NCBI GenBank assembly: GCA_021157925.1
Contig: JAGGVR010000107.1
Coordinates: 1-49,092 of the forward strand
Direction: 5' to 3'
Origin: Staphylothermus sp.
GTDB taxonomy: Archaea; Thermoproteota; Thermoprotei_A; Sulfolobales; Desulfurococcaceae
Length of the DNA: 49,092 nucleotides
The position numbers and the translations under genes are program-made. Positions 26,335 through 36,129 of this stretch are shown piece by piece. The first letter of the stretch is position 1. The number at the start of each line of letters is the position of its first letter. Below the pieces are notes generated by a model, which made no database searches, was not told the DNA's origin, and saw only the letters and a list, made by a program, of their open reading frames with translations.

Positions 26335-27515
26335 TTTCTCACCCTAAGGTAATGAGTTGAACAGGGAACACATGGATCAAATAAGCGTACAGCAAGGTCT
26401 CCGAGGCTTGGTTCAAGATTTATGAGTGATTTTTCGAGAACAGGGATGTTAAACATTGTAGGCACTATGATCTTGTACTTTAATACCCTACCATCATCAT
26501 TTAGCTCTACAAAGTGTACAAGAGTCCCTCTAGGAGCTTCATATACTCCAATTCCTTCACCATGCTCATATACTAGTGTTCCTGTCCTATGCGGAGCATT
26601 AGGTCTTATTCTATCGAGTAGTTCAAGTATTCTATGGAGAACTAGCTCTATCTCTACAAACCGTGCTTCCTGTAGATCCCATAATGATTTACCACTGTAT
26701 TCTCTAAATAATTGGAGACGTGCTCTAGGGGATGCTTCGACAATTCTATCATCATATAATGCTATCATTGAGGTTGACTTACTCCCTATCTCCTTGTTTT
26801 CACGGTACTCATCGTATCTCTTAACAGTGATTTTACTAGGATCAAATGCGTATCTATCTCCATAGAAGAGATGAGTTGCTAAGATGTCTGCGTCTGATGA
26901 TAGGTATTGTTTTTTGAGCTTCACAGCAGAGGAGCATTTATCGATGAATTCTCTTAAGCCTTCACGGTAATCAATATATTGTTTTATTATATCGGCTACT
27001 TTTTTCTTAGAGTCATTAATTACTGTTTCCGTAGGCATCTTTAAGACCCCGCCGATCGCGATATATGGTGGATGAGTAGGAGCACCACCGATTCTCATCA
27101 TTACATCATTGACCTTGTTTATCAGGTTTATTAGCTCCAATAACTTCTTGCCCAAGATCTCGTTGGGCAATATATCTGGTAGGAGGAGAGTGAGGTGATA
27201 CAAGTGGCTTTGCACTCTATTCAGTAGCCCTATTACTTCTCTTAACCTCCTACCATTTGCTGGAGGCATAATTCCAAGAGCGTCCTCGAAGGCCTCTACA
27301 GCAGCTATACCATGTGCTGCATGACAAATACCACATATCCGCATAACTGCTTCAATAACAAATAATGGGTTCTTACCCAATACTATTTTCTCAAACCCTC
27401 TTACCGGGGCAGTGGTTATAAAATAAGCATCTATGATCCTATCGTCGTCATGAATTATGTATAATTGTGCATCACCGCCTATTCTGTCGAGTTCTCTCAA
27501 CGTTTTCTGAGTCAT
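26331..27515 (-). CDS. [NiFe] hydrogenase large subunit (FrhA/MvhA-like, group 3)
   Basis: About 394 residues holding the Ni-Fe site: RICGICHAAH (N-terminal CxxC) and DPCVPCSTH (C-terminal CxxC). Only six residues follow the final His, so any maturation cleavage would remove a very short tail, as in the Pyrococcus soluble hydrogenase. ATG 27515 with GGTG five bases upstream is preferred over ATG 27530. With the FrhG- and FrhB-like genes it forms a three-gene group 3-type hydrogenase. No maturation protease gene is in the window. Confidence 0.92.
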   Translation of the reverse strand: MTQKTLRELDRIGGDAQLYIIHDDDRIIDAYFITTAPVRGFEKIVLGKNPLFVIEAVMRICGICHAAHGIAAVEAFEDALGIMPPANGRRLREVIGLLNRVQSHLYHLTLLLPDILPNEILGKKLLELINLINKVNDVMMRIGGAPTHPPYIAIGGVLKMPTETVINDSKKKVADIIKQYIDYREGLREFIDKCSSAVKLKKQYLSSDADILATHLFYGDRYAFDPSKITVKRYDEYRENKEIGSKSTSMIALYDDRIVEASPRARLQLFREYSGKSLWDLQEARFVEIELVLHRILELLDRIRPNAPHRTGTLVYEHGEGIGVYEAPRGTLVHFVELNDDGRVLKYKIIVPTMFNIPVLEKSLINLEPSLGDLAVRLFDPCVPCSTHYLRVRK

Positions 27516-27530
27516 AGCGACACCAAGCAT

Positions 27531-27733
27531 AACCCCGTTATCTTCAATTGAACAATATTTATGACGAGGAATATATATTAAGGCGTTAGGTTATCCTAAG
27601 TGGGACAGAAAAGTACATAATAATAAAATATACAGGTCCCACAAATTTATAAGACAATAATACATATTATAACCATAACATAAGAAACATAGAATAATAT
27701 AGACAACAAGGCCAAGAAGCGGTGAATACAACA
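27531..27733. promoter_or_regulatory. divergent promoter with a 7-bp inverted repeat between hydrogenase and sufC-like gene
   Basis: GTGGGAC (27600-27606) and its exact inverse GTCCCAC (27636-27642) are 36 bases apart, arm to arm. The right arm touches a plus-strand TATA element (AATTTATAAG, 27644-27653). The left arm lies about 20 bases upstream of a minus-strand TATA-like ATATATATT (27570-27579). The geometry suits a regulator acting on both genes. GGTGA at 27721-27725 is the sufC ribosome site. Confidence 0.4.
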
Positions 27734-28480
27734 ATGCTTGAAGTAGAAGACCTCACAGTAAAAATCGGTGATAAAACAGTCTTAGAAGACATAAACCTAA
27801 CGGTTAAAGAAGGAGAACTCACAGTAATAATGGGGCCAAACGGTAGTGGAAAAACCAGTCTTGCACTAACAATAATGGGTCACCCAGCATACAAAATAGT
27901 CAAGGGAAAAATAATACTCAATGGAGAAGACATAACAAATAAATCCACAGAAGAAAGAGCATTGAAAGGCCTCTTCCTAGTCTTCCAAAACCCAGTAGAA
28001 ATACCTGGTATAACACTATATTCACTAATAACGGCAGCTTATAACAAGAGACAAGGAAAAACAGAACTCACCAAAACCATGCCAGAACTCCAGGAAAAAA
28101 TAAAAATAGAAGCCAAGCTCATCGGACTCAAACAAGAACTCCTAGAAAGAGAAATAAACATAGGATTCAGCGGAGGAGAGAAAAAGAGAAGCGAAGTACT
28201 CCAAGCAAAAATCCTCAGACCAAAATACATAATAATGGACGAGCCAGACAGCGGACTCGATATTGATGGAGTAAGAATAGTAGCAGACATAATCAAAGAA
28301 TTCATAGAAACCAAGCGATCAGTCATACTAATAACCCACTACCCAAGAGTACTACAATACATAGACCCACACCAAGTAATCATACTATACAAGGGAAGAA
28401 TAGTAGCAAAAGGAGGAAAAGAACTCGTAGAAAAAATCGATAAACAAGGATACCAATGGCTAGAAAACAAGTCTAATTAG
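27734..28480 (+). CDS. sufC: SufC-like Fe-S cluster assembly ATPase
   Basis: About 248 residues, a soluble ABC-type ATPase: Walker A GPNGSGKT, Q-loop LVFQNPVEIPG, signature FSGGEKKR, Walker B YIIMDEPDSGLD and H-loop THY. The signature FSGGEKKRSE and DEPDSGLD are typical of SufC, which powers SufBCD cluster assembly. The ATG at 27734, eight bases after GGTGA, is preferred over the GTG at 27722. SufB/SufD are not adjacent. Position opposite a hydrogenase rich in Fe-S clusters fits its role. Confidence 0.9.
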   Translation: MLEVEDLTVKIGDKTVLEDINLTVKEGELTVIMGPNGSGKTSLALTIMGHPAYKIVKGKIILNGEDITNKSTEERALKGLFLVFQNPVEIPGITLYSLITAAYNKRQGKTELTKTMPELQEKIKIEAKLIGLKQELLEREINIGFSGGEKKRSEVLQAKILRPKYIIMDEPDSGLDIDGVRIVADIIKEFIETKRSVILITHYPRVLQYIDPHQVIILYKGRIVAKGGKELVEKIDKQGYQWLENKSN

Positions 28481-28579
28481 GAACTCTCTATAACAATTAC
28501 TATTTGGAACGTAGAATTCTTTCTTAACACAAAAATTTCTACTTCCCAAGAGTACAATAGAACAAGGGTGTAGACAGAC

Positions 28580-29524
28580 TTGCCAATTTCAACACCTTCA
28601 CATGAAATCCTTAAGTTCTTAGACATACTTCTAGGATCCCTTCACCTATCAAACTGGAAAGTCAAAATTACCTTCAATACCTTAAACGATATTGTCGGTA
28701 AATTAAAGAAAAACATGAAAATAAATGAATCATACAATATTAACGAATCTGATATTATTTTAGAAGATATAAAGTCGTTGAAAGAAAATATTACCAGTTC
28801 GTCCAAAGAACTAAGCAACAATACATTATTAATAATTCATCGTATTATCTCAAGTATTGATCAGTACCCTCAAATATTCAAAGAACTAGGAAGTATTGGA
28901 TTCACTAAATCAATTCTACCCATTAATGAAGGGATCGCTATAGCTATAAAGAGAGGATACAATGTGGAGTTCTTTAGGAAGACTGTTAAGGTTTACCGTG
29001 AATCATTCATACATGGGCCCAATCCAGTAGACTATAATACTGCTCTAGCCCTCTACATTCTGGCCAAATTCATTCTTGAACGTAGGAAAGGAGTAATAGT
29101 TGAAATTGGTACAGGTAGAGGATTCTCAACGCTTTGGCTAGCCCATGCAGCTAAAGAAACAAGTTCACGTGTTATATCAATAGACAATAAATGCGATAGA
29201 GTAGACTACACTAAAAACGTATTGAAGAGTCTCAACCTAGAAGACTATGTAGAAATATTGTGTACTGATGCCAAGAACTATGACCATGGAAGTAAGGATA
29301 TAGTGTACGTGTTCATAGATGGTAAGAAAAACGAATACCACTTATACCTAGAAGCCCTAGAACCCTACCTACTCCCAGGAGCACTCATACTAGCACACAA
29401 CACACTATCAGACGCCCACCTAATCAAACCATACATAGAAAAAGTCTACAAAAAACCCTACAAATCTATAACCATAGCAACAGACCCAAAAGGATTAACA
29501 ATCTCAGTCTATATGCATCAATAA
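28580..29524 (+). CDS. class I SAM-dependent methyltransferase-like protein
   Basis: A 314-residue protein. Its C-terminal half is a Rossmann methyltransferase domain of the Methyltransf_24/O-methyltransferase kind: VEIGTGRGFSTLWLAHAA (SAM motif I), VISIDNK (motif II acidic), DYVEILCTDAKNY and YVFIDGKKNEY. The N-terminal 120 residues are helical and unrecognised. The start is a TTG after GGTGT. The substrate is unknown. Confidence 0.75.
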   Translation: MPISTPSHEILKFLDILLGSLHLSNWKVKITFNTLNDIVGKLKKNMKINESYNINESDIILEDIKSLKENITSSSKELSNNTLLIIHRIISSIDQYPQIFKELGSIGFTKSILPINEGIAIAIKRGYNVEFFRKTVKVYRESFIHGPNPVDYNTALALYILAKFILERRKGVIVEIGTGRGFSTLWLAHAAKETSSRVISIDNKCDRVDYTKNVLKSLNLEDYVEILCTDAKNYDHGSKDIVYVFIDGKKNEYHLYLEALEPYLLPGALILAHNTLSDAHLIKPYIEKVYKKPYKSITIATDPKGLTISVYMHQ

Positions 29525-29617
29525 GCGCATTGTAATATTTCAATATAAGTAGTACAATCTTTTACCTAATTTAAGGATATAGCGATAGCTTAATCATTAA
29601 GTTAGGGGTTGATACGC

Positions 29618-30898
29618 TTGCATCTAGACTTAAATATAAAACCCATTATGAGTTCGAGATTACAGTTCTATCATGACAATATTATTGAGTTATGTAATGA
29701 ATTGATATCTATTCCTACGGTAAATCCTCCTGGTGTAAACTATGAAAGGATCACGTTTGTACTTGTTGAGATTCTTCGCGATTTAGACTTTGATGTGTTT
29801 GAATACCGTGTTCCTAGGTATGAATTCTCTAGGCATGGTCTTAGCAAGGAATCCGAGGATAGGATAAACATTGTTGCTGTTAAGCGGTTTGGTAATGATG
29901 GTAAGAGAGTTCATATTCATACACATTACGATGTTGTTCCCCCGGGTTCTGGTTGGTGTAGAGATCCATTCAAGCCCGTTATAGAGAATGGAAAGCTCTA
30001 CGGTCGTGGAGCATCGGATATGAAGTGCGCTATAGCTGCATCTATCTATACTGTTAGAATAGTTGAGGAACTTGCCGAGAAACTTAAGCTAGATCTCCAT
30101 GGTGAGGTATTGATCTCTATTACACCTGATGAGGAGACTGGCGGTCTTACTGGTGCTGGCTACCTAGCTGAGAAAGGAATTATTCAAGGAATTGACTATA
30201 CGATCATGCCAGAGCCAACGTCCTTAACCTATGTATGGCATGCTCACAAAGGTTGTCTATGGTATAAGATAAAGATCAGAGGTAGACAAGCACATGCAAC
30301 ACTACCACACCTAGGAGTTAACGCTTTCGAGAAGATGGTTCAGCTGGCAACGAGATTCATAGAATATAGGAAGATCGTTGAGCAGAGAACCAGTAGGTTT
30401 GAGGCGTATCCAGTTGAAGGTAATAGAGCCTCTATTGCTATAGGTGGTATGTGTAGCTGTTGCGATGCTGTGAACATCGTTCCTGGAGAAGCATGGTTCA
30501 CTATTGATCGAAGGGTTCTGCCTGAGGAAAACATCGATGAAGTTGAGAATGAGATTAGAGCTATAGTTGATGAGTTCAGGAAGCAGAACCCTAGCATCGA
30601 TGTTGAGCTAGAGAACCTGCTTAGGATAGAACCTAGTTATATTGATCCAAACCACGAACTCGTAAAGCTGATACAGAAAAGCGTTAGAGAAGCCCTAGGC
30701 TTAGATGTCAAATCCGTTCTATGTCCTGGTTTCCTAAACATTAGGTACTTCATAAAGGCAGGTATGCCAGCAATTGCATGGGGTCCTGGAGATCTAGAGC
30801 AAGCACATGCACCAAACGAGTACATAGAGCTAGAGAAACTATTCAAGTGGATGAAGGCATTAATCGCATTCCTCATATATGCTCTTAAAGGTAATTAG
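29618..30898 (+). CDS. M20 family metallopeptidase/deacylase (ArgE/DapE/ACY1 type)
   Basis: A zinc hydrolase with the M20 pattern: HIHTHYDVVPPG (metal His and Asp), GRGASDMKCAIAA (bridging Asp), TPDEETGG (catalytic Glu and metal Glu), MPEPT and a late AHAPNEYI (metal His). The dimerisation lid domain lies in the middle (IRGRQAHATLPHLGVNA). The frame begins at TTG 29609; TTG 29618 after a GGGGTTGAT element is used here, and ATG 29648 is possible. It stops three bases before the DJ-1/PfpI-like gene, so they form an operon. Substrate may be N-acyl amino acids or peptides. Confidence 0.87.
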   Translation: MHLDLNIKPIMSSRLQFYHDNIIELCNELISIPTVNPPGVNYERITFVLVEILRDLDFDVFEYRVPRYEFSRHGLSKESEDRINIVAVKRFGNDGKRVHIHTHYDVVPPGSGWCRDPFKPVIENGKLYGRGASDMKCAIAASIYTVRIVEELAEKLKLDLHGEVLISITPDEETGGLTGAGYLAEKGIIQGIDYTIMPEPTSLTYVWHAHKGCLWYKIKIRGRQAHATLPHLGVNAFEKMVQLATRFIEYRKIVEQRTSRFEAYPVEGNRASIAIGGMCSCCDAVNIVPGEAWFTIDRRVLPEENIDEVENEIRAIVDEFRKQNPSIDVELENLLRIEPSYIDPNHELVKLIQKSVREALGLDVKSVLCPGFLNIRYFIKAGMPAIAWGPGDLEQAHAPNEYIELEKLFKWMKALIAFLIYALKGN

Positions 30899-30900
30899 TT

Positions 30901-31469
30901 ATGGTTAGAGTGTGTGTACTCATTGATAATGGTGTTGAGGAGCTCGATTTCGTAGGAGTATATGAGGTTCTTGCTGATGTCCGTAAGGTTTCAGATCATC
31001 GTATCGATGTTGAAGTTGTTACATTTCATAGAAGGGATGTGGTTAAGTGTAGGAATGGACTTGTAGTCGTTCCTCATAGGGTTACCAAGGATTTTGGTGA
31101 ACGCGATATTCTTGTTGTTCCCGGGGGTAGGGATTTCGTTGAGAACGCTATGAATGATCAGCAACTTCTTGAAGCGGTTAGAAGATTCTACGAACAAGGA
31201 AAGATAGTCGCATCGGTATGTACGGGTTCTTTGATTCTAGCCAAGGCAGGGATCTTGAGGGGTAAGAAAGCTACAACGCATCATCTAAGATGGATATGCT
31301 TCGAGAACTTAGAGCAATACCAGTTAATAAAAGAGTTGTTGTCGAGGACAGGATCATTACAGCTGCCGGGATCTCAGCATCTATAGATCTAGGGCTAAAA
31401 CTCATTGAGATTTTAATAGATAAAAAGCTTAGCCTTCAAGTGGCTAAATACATTGAATATATAAAATAA
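30901..31469 (+). pseudogene. DJ-1/PfpI family protein with a one-base frameshift
   Basis: The ATG at 30901 opens a DJ-1/PfpI domain: VCVLIDNGVEELDFVGVYEV, DILVVPGG, and the nucleophile elbow ASVCTGSLILAKAG. After ATTHHLRWICFENLEQY the frame goes wrong and stops at TAG 31384-31386. The adjacent frame gives the correct family ending PVNKRVVVEDRIITAAGIS, ASIDLGLKLIEI and VAKYIEYIK up to TAA 31467-31469. The shift lies near 31310-31325. A sequencing error, a recent mutation or programmed frameshifting are possible; no slippery heptamer is obvious. The intact protein would be about 190 residues. Confidence 0.75.
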
Positions 31470-31702
31470 TGTCAATATGTTTACTCGAACGATTGATCAT
31501 AAGGAATAGCTATGGATTCCTTGATTATAAAAACTTAGAAATAAAATATTCACTCTAATATTCCAATAGTGCCCAGCTATCAAAGATAAACCAATGGGCA
31601 GGATAGGAAATACAAATATAGGGAAAATATATAGAAATCATATTTCATTCAGATATCCATTATCTGGTTGTACTTCTATTTATTGTGCTATTAGTATCAT
31701 TA
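31470..31702. other. intergenic, no gene seen
   Basis: About 230 AT-rich bases between converging genes, with stops in all frames. It would hold the 3' ends of both transcripts. No repeat or RNA structure was recognised. Confidence 0.3.
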
Positions 31703-32185
31703 CTATTTCTTTTTTAGGACTATTATGATTGCCATTATTACTACTATGGCTATCGCTATCATTGCTAGTAGTGGTAACTCAGTTTGTCCTTGACTTGGTT
31801 TGTTTGGTGTTTTTGTAGTGCTAGATGTAGTGGAACTAGTAGTGGTTGTTTTAGTTGTCATTGTTGTTGATGTATGAGTGGTAGTGGTTGTAGTTGTTGT
31901 AATGCTTGAAGTGGTCGTTGTCGTAGTTGTAGTTGTTATTGTTGGTGTGGTTGTTTTTCCTAGTGTTATTTTTTGTATGGGTTGTGTATTTGACACGATT
32001 AGAACTATTCCTTTCTTTTCTTCGTACACTACGAATGTTGTTAAGGATAATGGGTATAGTTTTAGTATGTGTTCACTCTCCGTATATACATTAGTGTCTA
32101 TTGTTTTGACTTGTTTCCTACCAAAATCTATTAATACGATACCTATGCTGTATTTATATTCGCCTTTAGCTAGTAGTTTTAACAA
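31703..32185 (-). pseudogene. C-terminal remnant of a surface protein: Thr-rich stalk plus membrane anchor
   Basis: 160 residues beginning at a TTG shortly after an in-frame stop. The first 75 residues look like the end of a beta-rich domain, then a Thr-run stalk (about 78-130), a hydrophobic helix (about 138-156) and KKK. There is no signal peptide or ribosome site. The rest of the locus uses this exact stalk/anchor only at the C-terminus of large secreted proteins, so this is probably what is left of one. A genuinely short protein cannot be excluded. Confidence 0.5.
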
Positions 32186-32347
32186 CGATTAAACTCTCAA
32201 GTAAAGAACTATTCTCAACCATTGATCAGCAGAGCGACTAGAAAGCACGCAATATCATTAGTTGATTACAATAACTAATTAATGCTTTAACACTCTATAT
32301 GGAGGAAAAATATATTAGTAAAAACTCACTTGCATGATCTACCAAAT

Positions 32348-32617
32348 TTATACTTTATGATCTTTTAGCTGCTCCTTGATCTCCTTTACTATCTCTAGCG
32401 CTTTCTCTCTGGGTATTCCTGTTACAATAGTCCTAGCAATCATATCGGCGAATTGTTCCTTATTAATTGGTGTTGGCGGTGATGGAAGCGAGACTGGTAT
32501 ATATTTTTGGATAATCGATAAGGGGTCTATGGTTGAATTAATTATAATTACCTTAACGATCTCGGCGAGTACTGAAGGAGCCTCCATTTCAGTAAGTTTC
32601 TTCTTAAAGAATGACAT
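32348..32617 (-). CDS. small hypothetical protein
   Basis: An 89-residue protein with mixed charged helices: MEAPSVLAEIVKVIII near the start, a Pro-rich hinge (SLPSPPTP) and an amphipathic basic C-terminal helix. No membrane helix, metal motif or known family is recognised. On the minus strand GGTGATAAAAAC lies just before the ATG, supporting translation. It stands alone between the stalk remnant and the radical SAM gene. Confidence 0.6.
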   Translation of the reverse strand: MSFFKKKLTEMEAPSVLAEIVKVIIINSTIDPLSIIQKYIPVSLPSPPTPINKEQFADMIARTIVTGIPREKALEIVKEIKEQLKDHKV

Positions 32618-32804
32618 GTTTTTATCACCATTATAACATATATTGTGCCTAAAACAAAAATATTACGGATCGATAAGTATTTGGGTCATTATTTATCTAT
32701 GTATTTCTATTGATTACTAATTCCATAATTTTCCGAAAAATGGGTTTTCATGTCGAATCCTTCTCTACACGTTGTTCAAAGCGGTTTCTTGACATAAAGG
32801 CGAC

Positions 32805-34400
32805 CTATTTATATTGTAAAGCCGTTGCTTTAACTAATCCCCTTAATGTCCTAATATTGACCTTAGAATATACCTTTTCGATTACTTCTGGGTCGTTTTT
32901 AATGCCTTTCATCCATTCCACCATAGCATCTATTGCTTTTTTAGCTAATGCTGTCATTATCCTACGTGTTAACGGATTCTTTATACCTGATAAGACCTTT
33001 GGATATATCTCGTAGGAGAACTTGATACTTAGACTCCAACCAGCCACCATAGCGTCAATGGCTTCCTGAGGTAATTTCTTAAGAGTTAAGAGCTCCTTAT
33101 AACCACTTTTCTCAATTAAAGTCCCTCCAATAGGTACCAGGATTAATGGAAACGTCCATCCCTTAAACCCCTCTTCCCTTAACCTATCGATAAGCTCTAT
33201 TGTTAGTATATAGTCATCAGGTGTTGAGTCTGGAAAACCTATAATGTATGTATAGCATGGATACCAGTAATTATTGTTTAATAGTTTGCTACCATTTATG
33301 ACTACATCCCACCATTCACTGGGTTTCCATGGGTACGGCTTCCCACCGAAATATTTGGCAACAATTCTCGGGCTACCGCTTTCAAGACCAACTTGGGGAA
33401 ATAATGGTCTATTATTGCTGAGCTCGTTAACCTCACTTATATATTCAACGGCTTCTTTAGCTACAAGTGCTGAGGATAAAGTTACATGACTGAATCCTAT
33501 TGGATCAGTTACATGGTACTTGCGTGCTAATCTGATCACATTATCAAACAACTTCTTGATGGCGTCAACGTTTAGGTTTAAACCATTAGCACCATAGAGC
33601 ATTATATCTTCAGTAGTTAATCCTATAGCCCTAATGCCCGATCTTAAATTAAATTCGATCTCCTTTAATATTGTCTCCAAAGGTATTGATCGGAAATTAA
33701 ACATTGTTGGACTACAGAATCTGCATCTTCTAGGACAACCTCTAGTAACTTGAACTATCCCATTCCTCGAAGGCGTTACTATAGGTGGTATGAGACTAAG
33801 TGGTGGGGATTCTCCCCAAACATGCCTAGGCACCTCTCTACCTTCTAAAATATCCTTAACTATCTTAGGAAACGTTAGCTCTGCTTCTCCCTCAAATATT
33901 ACATCGATCCCATACTTGTCTTCAAGCCCTCTAAGTTGCCAGACACCTGGCCCGCCAACGACTAGTTTGAACCCATACTTTTTCTTAAGATTCTTAATAG
34001 TCCTCATCAACCTTTCAAATTCATAACGAGTACACGTTACACCGCCGCCAGTGAGTACTCTCAAGGTTCATGAAACAGGCGCTAATCCCATAGGATCTAA
34101 TACATGAATACCTACCACTGCCACATCCTTGTCAACTACATTGCTCAGATAGTTAGGGGGCACTATGAGGACATCATCACGCTTAAAACCACTAGCCAAT
34201 AGTGCTGCTTCAACCTTACATAGAGGATAGGGAGCAAACGGGGCCCTGTCATCAACCAATTGGACCGAAGGTGATAGAACCTTGTACTGGACGAATGCTG
34301 GCACTAGTTTATAGGGTAAACAAAGACTGAATCCCAACGCATCCGAGCCGCTGAAATCCGTAAATGTAGCTTGATCACTAGTTAGAATAATCTTGGGCAT
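32805..34400 (-). pseudogene. B12-binding radical SAM protein interrupted by an in-frame TGA
   Basis: One frame runs from ATG 34400 (GGAGGTG seven bases upstream) to TAA 32805. Its only break is TGA 34068-34070. The first 110 residues end a B12-binding-like domain (DKDVAVVGIHVLDPMGLAPVS). After the stop it continues GGGVTCTRYEFERLM, VVGGPGVWQL, then radical SAM motif RGCPRRCRFCSP (CxxxCxxC) and a long C-terminal domain. The sequence across the stop is colinear, so the two halves are one gene. Sequencing error, nonsense mutation or readthrough are the options. TTG 34064 could restart the second half. Confidence 0.75.
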
Positions 34401-34614
34401 TCTATCCCACCTCCTAATCATCAAATATTTAAGTGCACTAAGGAAAGTCCTCATATATTATATAAGATTATCTAGCCTTATCGTTTTTCGAATAAAACAA
34501 AATAAACCACAATATAATGTAAATGCATTTAAATAAACAATTAAAAACTAATGAACATATATCAAGTCTCCTCAATATTTTCTTAGACATATGTTGCATT
34601 AAGTCTCAGTACTT

Positions 34615-35070
34615 CTACCATATAATTTCGATTCCAAGCTTTTTCGCAACATAGGATAGATCAGCATCGCCTGTTAATATTGGTACATTATATTTTTCTG
34701 CAAGTACTATTGTGGTAGCATCTGATACAGATAATTTTCTATGTCTAAGCATGGGATCATTGGATTCCTTCAATAATTGATCTCCTACGATTTTTATCTT
34801 TGAAGCCTTTAATGCAGTCTGTGGATCTAGGGGAGTAAGATCAAAATATGTTTCTATGAAATCCAATAACTCTTTCTCATTATAAAAAGGTAGTCTTCCC
34901 TTTCTCCAATGATAAGAGAGTTCATAAATAATTAAGTAATGTAATATACCTTTTACTTCTCCGCTCCTTATTTTATCAAGAATGTTAGTAGCGGCTAAAG
35001 AGGCTTGTCCCGTTAAATCTGCCATAATTGCATATGTATCAACTATTACTGCTCCATTCTTTCTAGCCAT
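34615..35070 (-). CDS. vapC: VapC toxin, PIN-domain ribonuclease (second pair)
   Basis: A 151-residue PIN protein: AVIVDTYAIMADL (first Asp), LIIYELSYHW (Glu), KLSVSDATTIVLAEKY (Asp) and ILTGDADLSYVAKKLG (last Asp). All four acidic positions are kept, so it should be an active RNase. The ATG overlaps the antitoxin end by 25 bases. It is not closely similar by eye to the first VapC. Confidence 0.87.
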   Translation of the reverse strand: MARKNGAVIVDTYAIMADLTGQASLAATNILDKIRSGEVKGILHYLIIYELSYHWRKGRLPFYNEKELLDFIETYFDLTPLDPQTALKASKIKIVGDQLLKESNDPMLRHRKLSVSDATTIVLAEKYNVPILTGDADLSYVAKKLGIEIIW

Positions 35071-35291
35071 TCTACTTCATCCTCATCGATTTCTCTTTCA
35101 GCTTTATCAATATCCACTTTTAACCTCTTGCCGCGTTCTCTAAGCTCACTCCAAAGATCACGGGTTTTAATAACTATTCTATCTTTTTCAACACTTAACT
35201 CCAGCACCATACCTTCTTTTATACCGAGTTTTTCACGAACTTCTTTGGGAATAACTATCACTCCACGCTTTCCAACACGAACTCTAGGCAA
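35046..35291 (-). CDS. vapB: VapB antitoxin, AbrB/SpoVT type (second pair)
   Basis: About 81 residues: RVRVGKRGVIVIPKEVREKL, then GMVLELSVEKDRIVIKTRD, with an acidic helical tail (REIDEDEVEWLERM) that would bind the toxin. TTG 35291 is preferred, because the upstream GTG (35300) lies inside the GAGGTGA ribosome site. It is coupled to vapC by overlap. Confidence 0.85.
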   Translation of the reverse strand: MPRVRVGKRGVIVIPKEVREKLGIKEGMVLELSVEKDRIVIKTRDLWSELRERGKRLKVDIDKAEREIDEDEVEWLERMEQ

Positions 35292-35300
35292 ATAACTCAC

Positions 35301-35572
35301 CTCTATTTCAGAAAAATAATTTATTCAGACAGATAATTAAATATGTTTGAATTTTTCAAAACGCGTTCTATAATGCATAAGTATGCTGAAGCTTATTCTA
35401 CAAAAATTATTACTATTTTATTTTCCATGCTTTTTAAGCTAGTAGAAGTTCTTTGGAAATCATAAGCTCATTGTGACTTTCAAAGCTAGTAATAATACAA
35501 TTGATACATGAAAACATTTAGTGCAGGAACTCATATTATAGTAGTACGATGAATTATATTGTGTGACCAAAT
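35301..35572. other. intergenic, probable vapBC promoter
   Basis: About 270 AT-rich bases. The complement of about 35317-35345 contains ATATTTAATTAT and AATAAATTATT, possible TATA elements for the minus-strand vapBC. Nothing else is recognised. Confidence 0.25.
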
Positions 35573-35920
35573 ATGGATAACCATAAAGACTTAGAATTCC
35601 CCGAATTTTTCAAATGGGGTGTTTCACAATCAGGTTTTCAATTTGAAATGGGTGATATGTATAGAAGATTCATAGATACGAATACAGATTGGTGGCATTG
35701 GGTAAGAGATCCTTTTAATGTTTCAACAAAACTTGTAAGCGGAGATCTCCCGGAAGACGGTATAGATTATATAGAGTTATTCAGGAAAGACCACGAGATA
35801 GCATATAGTTTAGGTCTTAATATTTATAGAATAGGTATTGAGTGGAGTAGAATATTTCCTCATCCCACATGGTACGTAGACGTAGATGTCGAGCATGATG
35901 GAAACGGATTACCTATATAG
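35573..35920 (+). pseudogene. N-terminal fragment of a GH1 beta-glycosidase
   Basis: 115 residues clearly match the first quarter of the intact GH1 enzyme encoded 0.7-2.5 kb away on the opposite strand: FKWGVSQSGFQFEMG, DWWHWVRDPFNVSTKLVSGD, YSLGLNIYRIGIEWSRIFPH. The frame then stops at TAG 35918-35920. Downstream there are only short, stop-ridden pieces such as NESIIAQ that may be further remnants to about 35990. Both catalytic Glu regions are absent. It is a dead partial copy or a diverged paralogue cut by deletion. Confidence 0.8.
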
Positions 35921-36129
35921 CAATGAACGAATCCATAATAGCTCAAAGAGGATTTGGAAAATAACAAGCAAAGCATATGGGTCCGGAGTAGAATATTAAA
36001 GCGAAGCATTCATTATGGGTTTAAACACTAAAGCATATCTATAGCCAAGGCCTTGGGTCTGAATGATACTTTTAATTACTTCTGAATACTCAATAAGGGA
36101 AAAGGAGACTATAAAGTAGTTGCTGGAGC

